This document shows, piece after piece, positions 16,872-24,958 of a DNA stretch of 64,000 nucleotides. This DNA is from Clostridia bacterium (GTDB lineage: Bacteria > Bacillota > Clostridia > Oscillospirales > CAG-272). Both the position numbers and the translations under genes were made by a program. How positions within the stretch are numbered: position 1 is the stretch's first letter; the number at the start of each line of letters is the position of its first letter. The DNA lies in NCBI GenBank assembly GCA_900767415.1, contig CAAFYZ010000052.1:62001-126000 (forward strand), given 5' to 3'. The notes below the pieces were generated by a model that was given only the letters and a program-made list of their open reading frames with translations, did no database searches and was not told where the DNA came from.

Positions 16872-18191
16872 ATGACACGGCAAGAAATATTAAAAGAAGC
16901 AAAAATGCCTTATTCAGTGCTGATTCAATATTTAATCCAAAAATACGGAGCAGCCGAGCATGATTATTTTGCAACTGAAAGTCTCAAGTCAAAAAACAGG
17001 AAAGCGTCTCGCACCTCTGAGGGGCTTTATTGCCACCATATGGACGAAGATAAAGGAGGGAATCTTTCAACTCTTCCTCAAGCCAAAATGCAACCCTTTG
17101 CATGGCAAAAGAAAGAGCGCTTGGTATATTGCAATGCGATCGAACACTTAATTCTACATATAAAAATTTTAGTTATGCGATGGAGAGTAAAAGACATAGA
17201 AACCCCCGCCGATGTTTTTCGCTTTCATAGCACTGGAGGCGCTATGAGGATTGCAAGCGATATCGATGATATGTTTATGACTGACGGAACCACTCTTTCG
17301 TGGAAGCAACATTGTTTTGCAGCAATAAAAGATAACTATATAGATTATGTTGATTTGATAGCGGCTCTCATGAAATACATAGATATTAACTACACCGGGA
17401 TAAGAAGTGCTACTTCGGTATTGCAAGAAAGAATCATAAACTTAGATAATTTAACGGAAATTCCGAAATTCATTCCAAAGGAAGACCTTTATAACGATAA
17501 GAATACTACAAGTCTTCCGTATGCTGAGATGAGTTATGCTGATGTTTATGAACTTAATATAAGAGATTTGGCGACTGGTTATAGTAACTTTTATCCAAGC
17601 ATCTACTTTGATGTTAAAAATAACTCTTCTAAATTTGTGCAAGACTATGCTGAAGCATTTTCAGTAGATTTCATCGGTTATGGTTATCCTGAATTTTCCG
17701 ACATCAAATTAGATACAAATTTTCACGCAAAAAATGCTGACGAATATATATCAAAAGCTCTGCCTATGTACAGTGAAACAAACTACGATTTCAAACAAAA
17801 GAAGTGTGTGTTTTGGCAAGGAGAAATTCCGGACTTCGTACTTAATGATGACAAAATGTTTTTCATCGTTAGATTGAGCGCTATGTTCAAAATAAAAGAC
17901 GGTGAAACTCCGTTTGTCAGATACAGAGAATATGGGGATCTTCGCAGATTTCCAATGACAATCAAACTTTCTGCCTCTCATAATTTTATTCATGACGACT
18001 ATAAAATAATCGACACATCTTTACTATATGATAGCAAAACAAACAGTTGGTGTTCAAAAATCAAGGACTTCTCCGGAAATATCAAAGACATAAGAGTGAT
18101 ATTAACTCTCGGGAAAGAAGATTTTTTCTTATTTCTAAAAACGCACACCATTTTTTCACTTCAAACACTTGATGGCTGTTATTTTGTTTGA
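16872..18191 (+). CDS. AT-rich orphan protein with an HNH-like motif
   Basis: A 439-residue protein with its own promoter and a GTGAGG ribosome site. Residues 52-98 contain GLYCHHMDEDK, then PFAWQKKERLVYCN and EHLILHIKI. The spacing Cys-His-His ... Asn ... His-x-x-x-His resembles a divergent HNH (His-Me finger) nuclease core, though I cannot confirm it. The remaining 330 residues match nothing I recognise and contain no membrane segment. Base and codon use are much more AT-rich than alaS or the ECF gene on either side, indicating recent transfer. It has no same-strand partner gene. Confidence 0.8.
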   Translation: MTRQEILKEAKMPYSVLIQYLIQKYGAAEHDYFATESLKSKNRKASRTSEGLYCHHMDEDKGGNLSTLPQAKMQPFAWQKKERLVYCNAIEHLILHIKILVMRWRVKDIETPADVFRFHSTGGAMRIASDIDDMFMTDGTTLSWKQHCFAAIKDNYIDYVDLIAALMKYIDINYTGIRSATSVLQERIINLDNLTEIPKFIPKEDLYNDKNTTSLPYAEMSYADVYELNIRDLATGYSNFYPSIYFDVKNNSSKFVQDYAEAFSVDFIGYGYPEFSDIKLDTNFHAKNADEYISKALPMYSETNYDFKQKKCVFWQGEIPDFVLNDDKMFFIVRLSAMFKIKDGETPFVRYREYGDLRRFPMTIKLSASHNFIHDDYKIIDTSLLYDSKTNSWCSKIKDFSGNIKDIRVILTLGKEDFFLFLKTHTIFSLQTLDGCYFV

Positions 18192-18260
18192 ATGACGCTC
18201 GAACAAAAAAGTCTTTCAAGAAGTAAGAATTGTGGCTTTTTAATATAAACTACGTATAGC

Positions 18261-18298
18261 AGTAAAGGCAGTCCGTAAAACCACGGACTGCCTTTACT
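18261..18298. terminator. Hairpin between convergent genes
   Basis: AGTAAAGGCAGTCCGT and its exact inverse form a 16-base stem with a 6-base loop. It overlaps the stop codon of the ECF S-component (18294-18296) and follows the HNH-like gene by 70 bp. There is no long T-run, but it probably ends transcription from both sides. Confidence 0.6.
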
Positions 18299-18869
18299 GT
18301 TTCTCATCTTCCGTCGGGAGCGTTTTTCGGACGGGGAAAAATCTTCCTTTAATATCATAAAGCACGCGCGAGAGAGGCAAAAAGAGAAGCGGGAAAAGAA
18401 CCGCATTGCACGCGAGTTCCACAAGATAAAACACGATCCCGCGGGCATAATAAATCGCGAAACGGTGAAAAAAGTCCTCGTAAAACCCGGTGAACAACCC
18501 GACGTCGACAAGCGAGCTGAACACGCCGAACCAGACGACAAGGAGTAGTGCGCTCGCCGTCAGGGGGACCCGCCGCTTCACGCCGAGGCGGGAAAGAAGG
18601 AAGAAGACGCCGCCGACGAGCGGCCAGTAGAGATAATAGGTGACGATCCACGTACCGATGCCCCAAAGAAGCGGCTCGACCGACACGAAAACGAGGATCG
18701 CGAAGATCCCGAGCCACCCGAAGACATATCCGTACAGGGCGCAAAGAAGCGTGACGACCTCCACGTTCGGAATCATCGCGAGTGCGAGTTTTCCTCCCGT
18801 GAGAATGGCAGCCATCATTCCCATGAGAGCGATCTTCCGCACGGCGAGTGAAGTGTTGTTCCCCTTCAC
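18294..18869 (-). CDS. ECF transporter S-component, probably corrinoid-related
   Basis: A 191-residue protein with about six hydrophobic helices. The start (RKIALMGMMAAILTGGKLALAMIPNVE) matches the substrate-binding S-components of energy-coupling-factor transporters. S-components bind a vitamin and dock to a shared EcfAAT module, which is not in the window. It starts at a GTG directly after the TAA of the DUF4430 gene, so the two are translationally coupled and lie under a cobalamin riboswitch. Cobalamin or a precursor is therefore the likely substrate. That substrate call comes from context. Confidence 0.75.
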   Translation of the reverse strand: MKGNNTSLAVRKIALMGMMAAILTGGKLALAMIPNVEVVTLLCALYGYVFGWLGIFAILVFVSVEPLLWGIGTWIVTYYLYWPLVGGVFFLLSRLGVKRRVPLTASALLLVVWFGVFSSLVDVGLFTGFYEDFFHRFAIYYARGIVFYLVELACNAVLFPLLFLPLSRVLYDIKGRFFPVRKTLPTEDEKQ

Positions 18870-19319
18870 TTAACCAAAGGTAATGGTACCGATATAGATC
18901 ACGGCACCGTCCTTCACGTGCATATCCTTCGCGCCGACGCCGGCACTTGTAAGGGTCTGTCCCTTATACTCCACCGTCGACTTGTATTCCGACACGTCGA
19001 AGTCTTCTTCTACCGAAGTATAAAGATAAATATAGCGGTTTCCTTCCTGTTTCAGGTCGCCGACGGCAGTCAAAAAGCCGCCCGCCTCGGTGTAGTCAAG
19101 TCCCTTTTCCGCTTTCAGATACGCGAGAACGGAGAGCAGACCGTCCGAGCCCTCGACCTTGTCAAGATTCACCTTATATTCGGTCGGGGTCTCGGTCCCG
19201 ATCACGAGGGTGGCGAATCCGGTTTTGCTGTTTTCCCCGCAGGACGCGAGCGCGCACAGCAGCATCGCGACGACGAGAACGACGGAAAGAATCCGTCCGA
19301 TGTTTTTTTGCTTTGTCAT
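18870..19319 (-). CDS. DUF4430 lipoprotein, likely corrinoid-binding partner
   Basis: A 149-residue secreted lipoprotein. A basic N-terminus and hydrophobic stretch end in the lipobox LCALASC, so it should be anchored outside the membrane. The mature part shows the DUF4430 pattern (YKVNLDKVEGSDGLLSVLAYL ... GGFLTAVGDL), related to the C-terminal domain of transcobalamin-like proteins. The start is the ATG at 19319; a longer frame to 19526 would run through the riboswitch leader. Upstream lies a cobalamin riboswitch and downstream the ECF S-component. Corrinoid capture is the most consistent role; this is inference from family and riboswitch. Confidence 0.8.
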   Translation of the reverse strand: MTKQKNIGRILSVVLVVAMLLCALASCGENSKTGFATLVIGTETPTEYKVNLDKVEGSDGLLSVLAYLKAEKGLDYTEAGGFLTAVGDLKQEGNRYIYLYTSVEEDFDVSEYKSTVEYKGQTLTSAGVGAKDMHVKDGAVIYIGTITFG

Positions 19320-19435
19320 GTGTTGTCTCCTTTGATCAACAGATAAAATATTGAGACATTCCGACAAAAAGAAAGATGGGGTCCCGCCCTCTGCCGCATG
19401 GCAGAGCCCCGGAGCTCCATCAAAAGGGTGCGCGG

Positions 19436-19462
19436 AAAAAGCCGTCGGAGAACCCCTCCGAC
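19436..19462 (-). terminator. Candidate riboswitch expression-platform terminator
   Basis: On the minus strand GTCGGAG-GGGTT-CTCCGAC is followed by GGC and five T. It lies between the riboswitch aptamer and the DUF4430 start, where a conditional terminator would be expected. Confidence 0.5.
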
Positions 19463-19525
19463 AGACCCTGCGCGTGTCCCCCTTTGGTCTTCCTCCGTTT
19501 GCCCAAGGAATGTGTGCCAAAGTCA

Positions 19526-19642
19526 CGGTCGGCAGGCCTTCCGACTGGGCGGGTGACTGCTCCCGCGTAACGGCAATGGCTGTTGCTGCGGATTCTCACC
19601 GCATTTCCCTGCTTGAAGAAAGGGCGCACCGTCTCCCGACGG
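19526..19642 (-). promoter_or_regulatory. Cobalamin (AdoCbl) riboswitch
   Basis: Read on the minus strand, the element has GGTGCGCCC, then GGGAAATGCGGTGAGAATCC, the B12-box-like AGCCATTGCC, and the 3' signature AGTCGGAAGGCCTGCC. These match the cobalamin riboswitch core. GTCGG and CCGAC close the basal stem. It precedes the DUF4430-ECF pair, so B12 should repress these genes. At roughly 115 nt it is a compact version. Confidence 0.85.
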
Positions 19643-19829
19643 CGTCTCCTCTTATCGACCGATCCTGACAAGGTCTATTATAATAAAAAGGGAGAGAAAA
19701 GTCAAGATGCCGCGAAGAAAAAGGCAAAATGGCAATCGCCGCCGCTCGTCCCCCGCTCCCTTCGTTAGCACTTTGCCGCTCGGTATGCGAGAGTTAACAA
19801 AAAATTCACAACTTTTTTTGAAAAAACCC

Positions 19830-19858
19830 TTGACAATAGAGGGAAAAAGGGATATATT
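19830..19858 (+). promoter_or_regulatory. Promoter of the hrcA operon
   Basis: A perfect TTGACA and TATATT are separated by 17 bases, directly upstream of the CIRCE operator. Confidence 0.7.
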
Positions 19859-19872
19859 ATAGGCATAAGAGA

Positions 19873-19899
19873 TTAGCACTCTGCTACTTCAAGTGCTAA
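19873..19899. promoter_or_regulatory. CIRCE operator (HrcA-binding site)
   Basis: TTAGCACTC-N9-AAGTGCTAA matches the CIRCE consensus with one change in the right arm (A for G). It overlaps the transcription start region of hrcA-grpE-dnaK-dnaJ, so HrcA should repress its own operon until heat or misfolded protein occupies the chaperones. Confidence 0.92.
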
Positions 19900-19922
19900 A
19901 ACGAAGAAAAGAGGTGAGATTT

Positions 19923-21017
19923 TTGGATGACGAAAGACTGACACCGCGTAAGCGCAGAATCCTCCGCGCGATCGTGGACGCTCATATTTCCCACGGAGAA
20001 CCCGTCGGCTCCAAATATCTCGCAAACGACGTGCAGATCTCTTGTTCCCCCGCGACCATCCGCAACGAGATGGCGGATCTCGAAAACATGGGATACCTGA
20101 TTCAGCCGCACACCTCGGCGGGGCGCGTCCCCTCCGAACTCGGATACCGCTTCTACGTCGATTCTCTCGTGCAGCAGTACAGCAACACGCGCGCCGAGAT
20201 CGGCGAGATGAGCGAAAAACTCCGTTACAAACTGACCGAGATGGACGAGATCCTCTCCGAAGTCTCGCGACTGGCGACGGCGTTTACCGATTATACCGGC
20301 ATCGCCTTCAAGGCGGGAAGCGGCAACGTCCGCCTCTCCAAAGTCGATGCGGTCTATATCTCCCCGCGTGAGTTCCTCCTCGTGATGATGTTCGCCTCCG
20401 GGATCGTGAAGACGAAGACGGTCTGTCTCTCCTTCTCCCTTCTGCCCGACGACTTAAAACGCTTTACCGAGATCGCGAATATCTACCTCGTCAATCTGAC
20501 GAGCGACGGTCTGTCGATGTCGGTGATTGCGAAACTCGAGCAGTTGATGGGGTCGGCGAGCGCGATGGTGCATCCGGTCATCAAACTCATCTACGAGACG
20601 ATGAACGAGATCGACACCGCCGACGTCAAGGTGGACGGCGTCAACAAACTTCTTCAATACCCCGAGTATTCCGACGTCTCCCGCCTGCGCGAGCTTTTGC
20701 AGATCATCGAAGAGAAGGACCCCCTGCTCGACCTGATCGAGGCGCACGCCAAGGACACGGAAGGGGACATTCATGTGGTCATCGGTACGGAGAACGAATC
20801 CGACGCGATGAGCGACACGACCCTGATCTACCGCGACGTAAGAGTCGGCGGCAAGAAGATCTCGGTCGGCATCATCGGACCGAAGCGCATGAACTACTCA
20901 AAAGCCATCGACACGATCAACCGCCTCGCGGCGGGGATCGAGCAGGTCTTCGGCCCCTCGGAAGAGCGCGGACTCCCGCCCCCGAGAGAGCACAATCAAA
21001 ACGGAAAGGAACCCTGA
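19923..21017 (+). CDS. hrcA: Heat-inducible transcription repressor HrcA
   Basis: A 364-residue repressor. An N-terminal winged-helix region (RLTPRKRRILRAIVDAHI) is followed by SPATIRNEMADLENMG, the recognition helix, and a C-terminal GAF-like domain. It binds the CIRCE site 24 bp upstream and starts the operon. I place the start at TTG 19923, five bases after GAGGTGA. GTG at 19914 is an alternative, and the GTG at 19893 lies inside the operator and is unlikely. Confidence 0.95.
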   Translation: MDDERLTPRKRRILRAIVDAHISHGEPVGSKYLANDVQISCSPATIRNEMADLENMGYLIQPHTSAGRVPSELGYRFYVDSLVQQYSNTRAEIGEMSEKLRYKLTEMDEILSEVSRLATAFTDYTGIAFKAGSGNVRLSKVDAVYISPREFLLVMMFASGIVKTKTVCLSFSLLPDDLKRFTEIANIYLVNLTSDGLSMSVIAKLEQLMGSASAMVHPVIKLIYETMNEIDTADVKVDGVNKLLQYPEYSDVSRLRELLQIIEEKDPLLDLIEAHAKDTEGDIHVVIGTENESDAMSDTTLIYRDVRVGGKKISVGIIGPKRMNYSKAIDTINRLAAGIEQVFGPSEERGLPPPREHNQNGKEP

Positions 21018-21022
21018 GAGAC

Positions 21023-21574
21023 GTGAAGGATAAACAGACAGAACCGACGGTGAACGTCGACGAAGCGTTCGGCGAAGAACTTGCCGAAGAGGTCAAAGTG
21101 ACCGAAGAGGCGGCGGAAAAGCCGGAAGACTTCCTCAAAAAAGAACTCGATCGTCTGAACGGCGAGATCAAAGAAAAAGACGACCGCTTCCTCCGCATGG
21201 CGGCGGAATACGACAACTTCCGCAGACGCTCCCGCGAGGAGAAGGAAAGCGTCTATGACTCTGCCGTCTCCGATACGCTCTCTTCTCTGCTCCCCGTAAT
21301 CGACAATCTCGAGCGCGCCGCGCAATACGACGACGGAGAGAAGGTCAAAGAAGGAGTGCAGATGACGGCGAAAACGGTGGCGTCCGCCCTCGCAAAACTC
21401 GGGATCGAAGAATTCGGCAAGCCGGGTGACATCTTCGACCCGACCATTCACAACGCGGTCATGCACACCGAAGACGAGAACGCAAAAGAAGGCGAGATCG
21501 TCGAAGTATTCCAGAAGGGATACAGAAAAGGCAAGCGGATTATTCGTTTTGCCACGGTGAAAACCGCAAATTAA
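21023..21574 (+). CDS. grpE: Nucleotide exchange factor GrpE
   Basis: A 183-residue GrpE with an acidic N-terminus, a long coiled coil (KELDRLNGEIKEKDDRFLR), the conserved AAEYDNFRRRSREE segment and a C-terminal beta wing with ITHN-like THNAVMH. GrpE releases ADP from DnaK. It starts at GTG 21023, five bases after the hrcA stop, and lies between hrcA and dnaK as in other Firmicutes. Confidence 0.95.
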   Translation: MKDKQTEPTVNVDEAFGEELAEEVKVTEEAAEKPEDFLKKELDRLNGEIKEKDDRFLRMAAEYDNFRRRSREEKESVYDSAVSDTLSSLLPVIDNLERAAQYDDGEKVKEGVQMTAKTVASALAKLGIEEFGKPGDIFDPTIHNAVMHTEDENAKEGEIVEVFQKGYRKGKRIIRFATVKTAN

Positions 21575-21636
21575 CCTGTTAAAAATTTAGTTTAATATAG
21601 AGTTTAGGGAGTTTCAAGCTCCCGGAGGTAAGAATT

Positions 21637-23472
21637 ATGGGAAAAATCATTGGCATTGACCTTGGCACGACCAACTCCTGCGTCGCCGTCTTCGAGGGCG
21701 GCGAACCGATCGTTATCACGAACCCCGAAGGCGCGAGAACCACGCCCTCCGTCGTCGCTTTCGCCAAGAACGGCGAGCGTCTTGTCGGTCAGGTGGCAAA
21801 GCGTCAGGCAGTCACCAACCCCGACCGCACCGTCAGTTCCATCAAAAGAGAGATGGGTACCGACTATAAGGTAGAGATCGACGGCAAGTCCTATACCCCC
21901 CAGGAGATCTCCGCCATGATCCTTCAGAAACTGAAGGCAGACGCCGAGGCATATCTCGGCACGACCGTCACCGAGGCGGTCATCACCGTCCCCGCCTACT
22001 TCACCGACGCACAGCGTCAGGCGACCAAGGACGCGGGTAAGATCGCGGGACTTGACGTCAAGCGTATTATCAACGAGCCCACCGCGGCGGCTCTCGCCTA
22101 CGGCATGGACAAAGAGGAATCGCAGAAGATCATGGTCTTCGACCTCGGCGGCGGTACGTTCGATGTCTCCCTGCTCGATATTTCCGACGGTGTCTTCGAG
22201 GTGCTCGCCACCGCGGGTAACAACCGTCTCGGCGGCGACGACTTCGACGCGCGCGTCATCAACTGGATGGCGGACACTTTTGCAAAAGAGAACGGCGGCA
22301 TCGACCTCCGCAAGGATAAGATGGCTCTTCAGAGACTGAAGGACGCCGCGGAAAAGGCGAAGATCGAACTGTCCGGCGTGATGAGCACGCAGATCTCCCT
22401 TCCCTTCATTACGGCAGACGCAACGGGACCGAAGCATTTCGAAGCGACGCTCACCCGTGCAAAATTTGACGAGCTGACCCACGACCTTGTCGAAGCGACG
22501 ATGGTTCCGACGAAGAAGGTTCTCTCCGACGCGGGTCTTACGCCCTCCGATGTATCGAAGGTTCTCCTTGTCGGCGGTTCGACGAGAATCCCCGCCGTAC
22601 AGGATGCCGTCAAGAAGTTCATGGGCAAAGATCCCTTCAAGGGCATCAACCCCGATGAGTGCGTGGCGATCGGTGCCGCGATTCAGGGCGGTGTGCTCGG
22701 CGGCGACGTAAAAGACGTCCTCCTGCTCGACGTCACTCCCCTGTCCCTCGGTATCGAGACGCTCGGCGGTGTCTTCAACAAGATCATCGACCGTAACACG
22801 ACCATTCCCGTCAAGAAGAGTCAGGTATACTCCACCGCCGCGGACGGTCAGACCTCGGTCGAGATCCACGTCCTGCAGGGCGAGCGTGAGATGGCGGTGG
22901 GCAACACGACCCTCGGCAGATTCGTCCTTGACGGTATCCCGGCGGCTCCCCGCGGTGTCCCGCAGATCGAAGTCACCTTCGATATCGACGCCAACGGCAT
23001 CGTGAACGTCAGCGCGAAGGATAAGGGCACGGGCAAAGAACAGCACATCACCATCACCTCTTCGACCAATATGTCGAAGGAAGACATCGAAAAGGCAGTC
23101 CACGAGGCGGAGAAGTTCGCCGCCGAGGACAAGAAACAGAAGGAAGCCGTCGAAGTCAAGAACAACGCGGAGAACATGATCTTCCAGACCGAGAAGAGCA
23201 TGACCGATCTCGGCGACAAACTGACCGATGCGGACAAAGCCCCCGTCAACGACGCCATTGCCAAGCTGAAAGAGACCATCAAGGGCGGCGACACCGAAGC
23301 CATCAAGGCGGATACCGAGGCACTTCAGAAAGCGTTCTATCCCATCGCGGAAAAGATCTATAAAGAAGAAGCCGAGAAGAACGCGCAGAGCGGCGCTCAG
23401 GGTGGCGCGCAGGGCGGCACCGACGGTGACGGCAACTACTACGGCGCTGACTATGAAGACAAGACGAAATAA
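21637..23472 (+). CDS. dnaK: Chaperone DnaK (Hsp70)
   Basis: A 611-residue Hsp70. The actin-like ATPase starts with IGIDLGTTNSCVAVFEGGEP and includes the phosphate-binding DLGGGTFDVS; a beta-sandwich peptide-binding domain and helical lid follow, and the end is glycine-rich and acidic. It lacks the 24-residue insert of Gram-negative DnaK, as in Firmicutes. The ribosome site CCGGAGG precedes ATG 21637. It is expressed in the CIRCE-controlled operon with GrpE and DnaJ. Confidence 0.97.
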   Translation: MGKIIGIDLGTTNSCVAVFEGGEPIVITNPEGARTTPSVVAFAKNGERLVGQVAKRQAVTNPDRTVSSIKREMGTDYKVEIDGKSYTPQEISAMILQKLKADAEAYLGTTVTEAVITVPAYFTDAQRQATKDAGKIAGLDVKRIINEPTAAALAYGMDKEESQKIMVFDLGGGTFDVSLLDISDGVFEVLATAGNNRLGGDDFDARVINWMADTFAKENGGIDLRKDKMALQRLKDAAEKAKIELSGVMSTQISLPFITADATGPKHFEATLTRAKFDELTHDLVEATMVPTKKVLSDAGLTPSDVSKVLLVGGSTRIPAVQDAVKKFMGKDPFKGINPDECVAIGAAIQGGVLGGDVKDVLLLDVTPLSLGIETLGGVFNKIIDRNTTIPVKKSQVYSTAADGQTSVEIHVLQGEREMAVGNTTLGRFVLDGIPAAPRGVPQIEVTFDIDANGIVNVSAKDKGTGKEQHITITSSTNMSKEDIEKAVHEAEKFAAEDKKQKEAVEVKNNAENMIFQTEKSMTDLGDKLTDADKAPVNDAIAKLKETIKGGDTEAIKADTEALQKAFYPIAEKIYKEEAEKNAQSGAQGGAQGGTDGDGNYYGADYEDKTK

Positions 23473-23575
23473 TCAATAGTGCAAACCTTTGTTTGCAAAA
23501 CAACCGCACAGACCGCCAAAAACCGGGAATACGATCTTCAGGGTCTCTTCCCCGGTGCGGCGGTCAAAGATAAGA

Positions 23576-23613
23576 ATATACCCGTCTTCTGCTCTGTCGG
23601 AGGACGGGTATAT
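23576..23613 (+). other. Hairpin between dnaK and dnaJ
   Basis: ATATACCCGTC and GACGGGTATAT form a perfect 11-base stem with a 16-base loop in the 173 bp dnaK-dnaJ spacer, with no T-run. It may be a processing or stability element that lowers or separates DnaJ expression. Confidence 0.5.
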
Positions 23614-23645
23614 CCGAGAAATCCACCCAAAGGATATGAGACACT

Positions 23646-24803
23646 ATGGCAGATACCAAGCGCGACTATTATGAAGTCCTCGGCGTCGCAAAAGACGCGG
23701 GCGCGGACGAAATCAAAAAGGCATACCGCACGCTGGCGAAAAAGTATCACCCGGATATGAACCCGGGGGACAAGGCGGCGGAGGCAAAGTTCAAAGAGGT
23801 GAACGAGGCATACGACGTCCTCTCCGACGCGGACAAACGGGCGAAGTATGACCGGTTCGGTCACGCGGCATTCGACCCCACGGCGGGCGCGGGTGCGGGC
23901 GGCTTCGGCGGTTTCGGCGGAGACGGCGGCTTTGACTTCGGTGATATTTTCTCCTCCTTCTTCGGCGGCGGAGGCGGGACTTCCTCGCGCTCCCGCGCCA
24001 ACATGGCGGTGGACGGCGACGACGTGGCGACACGGATCACCATCACCTTTGAAGAGGCGGCGTTCGGCTGTAAGAAAGAGGTCAACTTCGCAAGAATCGA
24101 GGCGTGCCCCGAATGCGGAGCGACCGGTGCGGCGAAAGGAACGAAGCCCGAGACCTGCTCGGTCTGCCACGGCACGGGACGCGTGACGGTTCAGCAACAG
24201 ACCATGCTCGGCTATATGCAGTCCCAGCGTGCCTGCTCCGCCTGCCGCGGAACGGGTAAGATCGTCAAGACCCCCTGCAAAAACTGCAACGGCAAGGGTT
24301 ATATCAAGGTCAACAAAAAACTGGAAGTCAACATCCCCGCCGGTATCGACTCGATGCAGAGAATCATTCTCCGTCGCGAGGGCAGTGCCGGACGCGGCGG
24401 CGGGGCAAACGGCGATCTGATCATCGAAGTGCAGGTCAAGCCACATCCCCTCTTCGAGCGGGACGGGAACGATCTGTATTGCGACATTCCGATCACCTTC
24501 GCCGAGGCGGCTCTCGGTGCGGAGATCAACGTCCCCGTTCTCTCCCCCGACAAGAAGAACGCCACCGAAAAATACACGATCCCCGAAGGAACGCAGACGG
24601 GCTCCCGCTTCACTCTGCGCGGCAAGGGAATCCAGGATATCAACACGAAGCGGCGGGGCGATCTGATCTTTACGGTCGTCGTCGATACCCCGCAGAATCT
24701 GAATGCCGAACAGAAGAACCTGCTCCGCAGTTTCGCCTCTTCTCTCGGAGAGACGAACAACAAGAAGACGGGCGCTTTCTTCAAAAAGTTCTTCAACCGA
24801 TAA
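23646..24803 (+). CDS. dnaJ: Chaperone DnaJ (Hsp40)
   Basis: A 385-residue type I DnaJ. The J domain with the HPD tripeptide (YHPDMNPG) stimulates DnaK; a long Gly/Phe region follows. Four zinc-finger CxxCxGxG repeats (CPECGATG, CSVCHGTG, CSACRGTG, CKNCNGKG) and the C-terminal substrate domains complete it. It starts at ATG 23646, after AAAGGAT, and ends the heat-shock operon, followed by a terminator. Confidence 0.97.
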   Translation: MADTKRDYYEVLGVAKDAGADEIKKAYRTLAKKYHPDMNPGDKAAEAKFKEVNEAYDVLSDADKRAKYDRFGHAAFDPTAGAGAGGFGGFGGDGGFDFGDIFSSFFGGGGGTSSRSRANMAVDGDDVATRITITFEEAAFGCKKEVNFARIEACPECGATGAAKGTKPETCSVCHGTGRVTVQQQTMLGYMQSQRACSACRGTGKIVKTPCKNCNGKGYIKVNKKLEVNIPAGIDSMQRIILRREGSAGRGGGANGDLIIEVQVKPHPLFERDGNDLYCDIPITFAEAALGAEINVPVLSPDKKNATEKYTIPEGTQTGSRFTLRGKGIQDINTKRRGDLIFTVVVDTPQNLNAEQKNLLRSFASSLGETNNKKTGAFFKKFFNR

Positions 24804-24812
24804 TGCAGAACG

Positions 24813-24852
24813 AAAAACCGCATCTCCCCTTTTGGGAAGATGCGGTTTTTTT
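24813..24852 (+). terminator. Terminator of the hrcA-dnaJ operon
   Basis: AACCGCATCT and AGATGCGGTT pair around a 12-base loop that can pair further, followed by a run of T, ten bases after the dnaJ stop. Confidence 0.85.
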
Positions 24853-24958
24853 ATGAGAAGAGGACGGCATAACGCCCCGCAGGGTAAGAAAGACGCCGCG
24901 TCGGCACGGCGTTTTCACACTCTGCGGGCGAAAAACCGTCCTTTCGCCGCGGGTACGC

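Noticed and set aside
21604..23103. A 499-codon minus-strand frame opposite dnaK
   Set aside because: Antisense frames over dnaK are a well-known artefact; no independent support.
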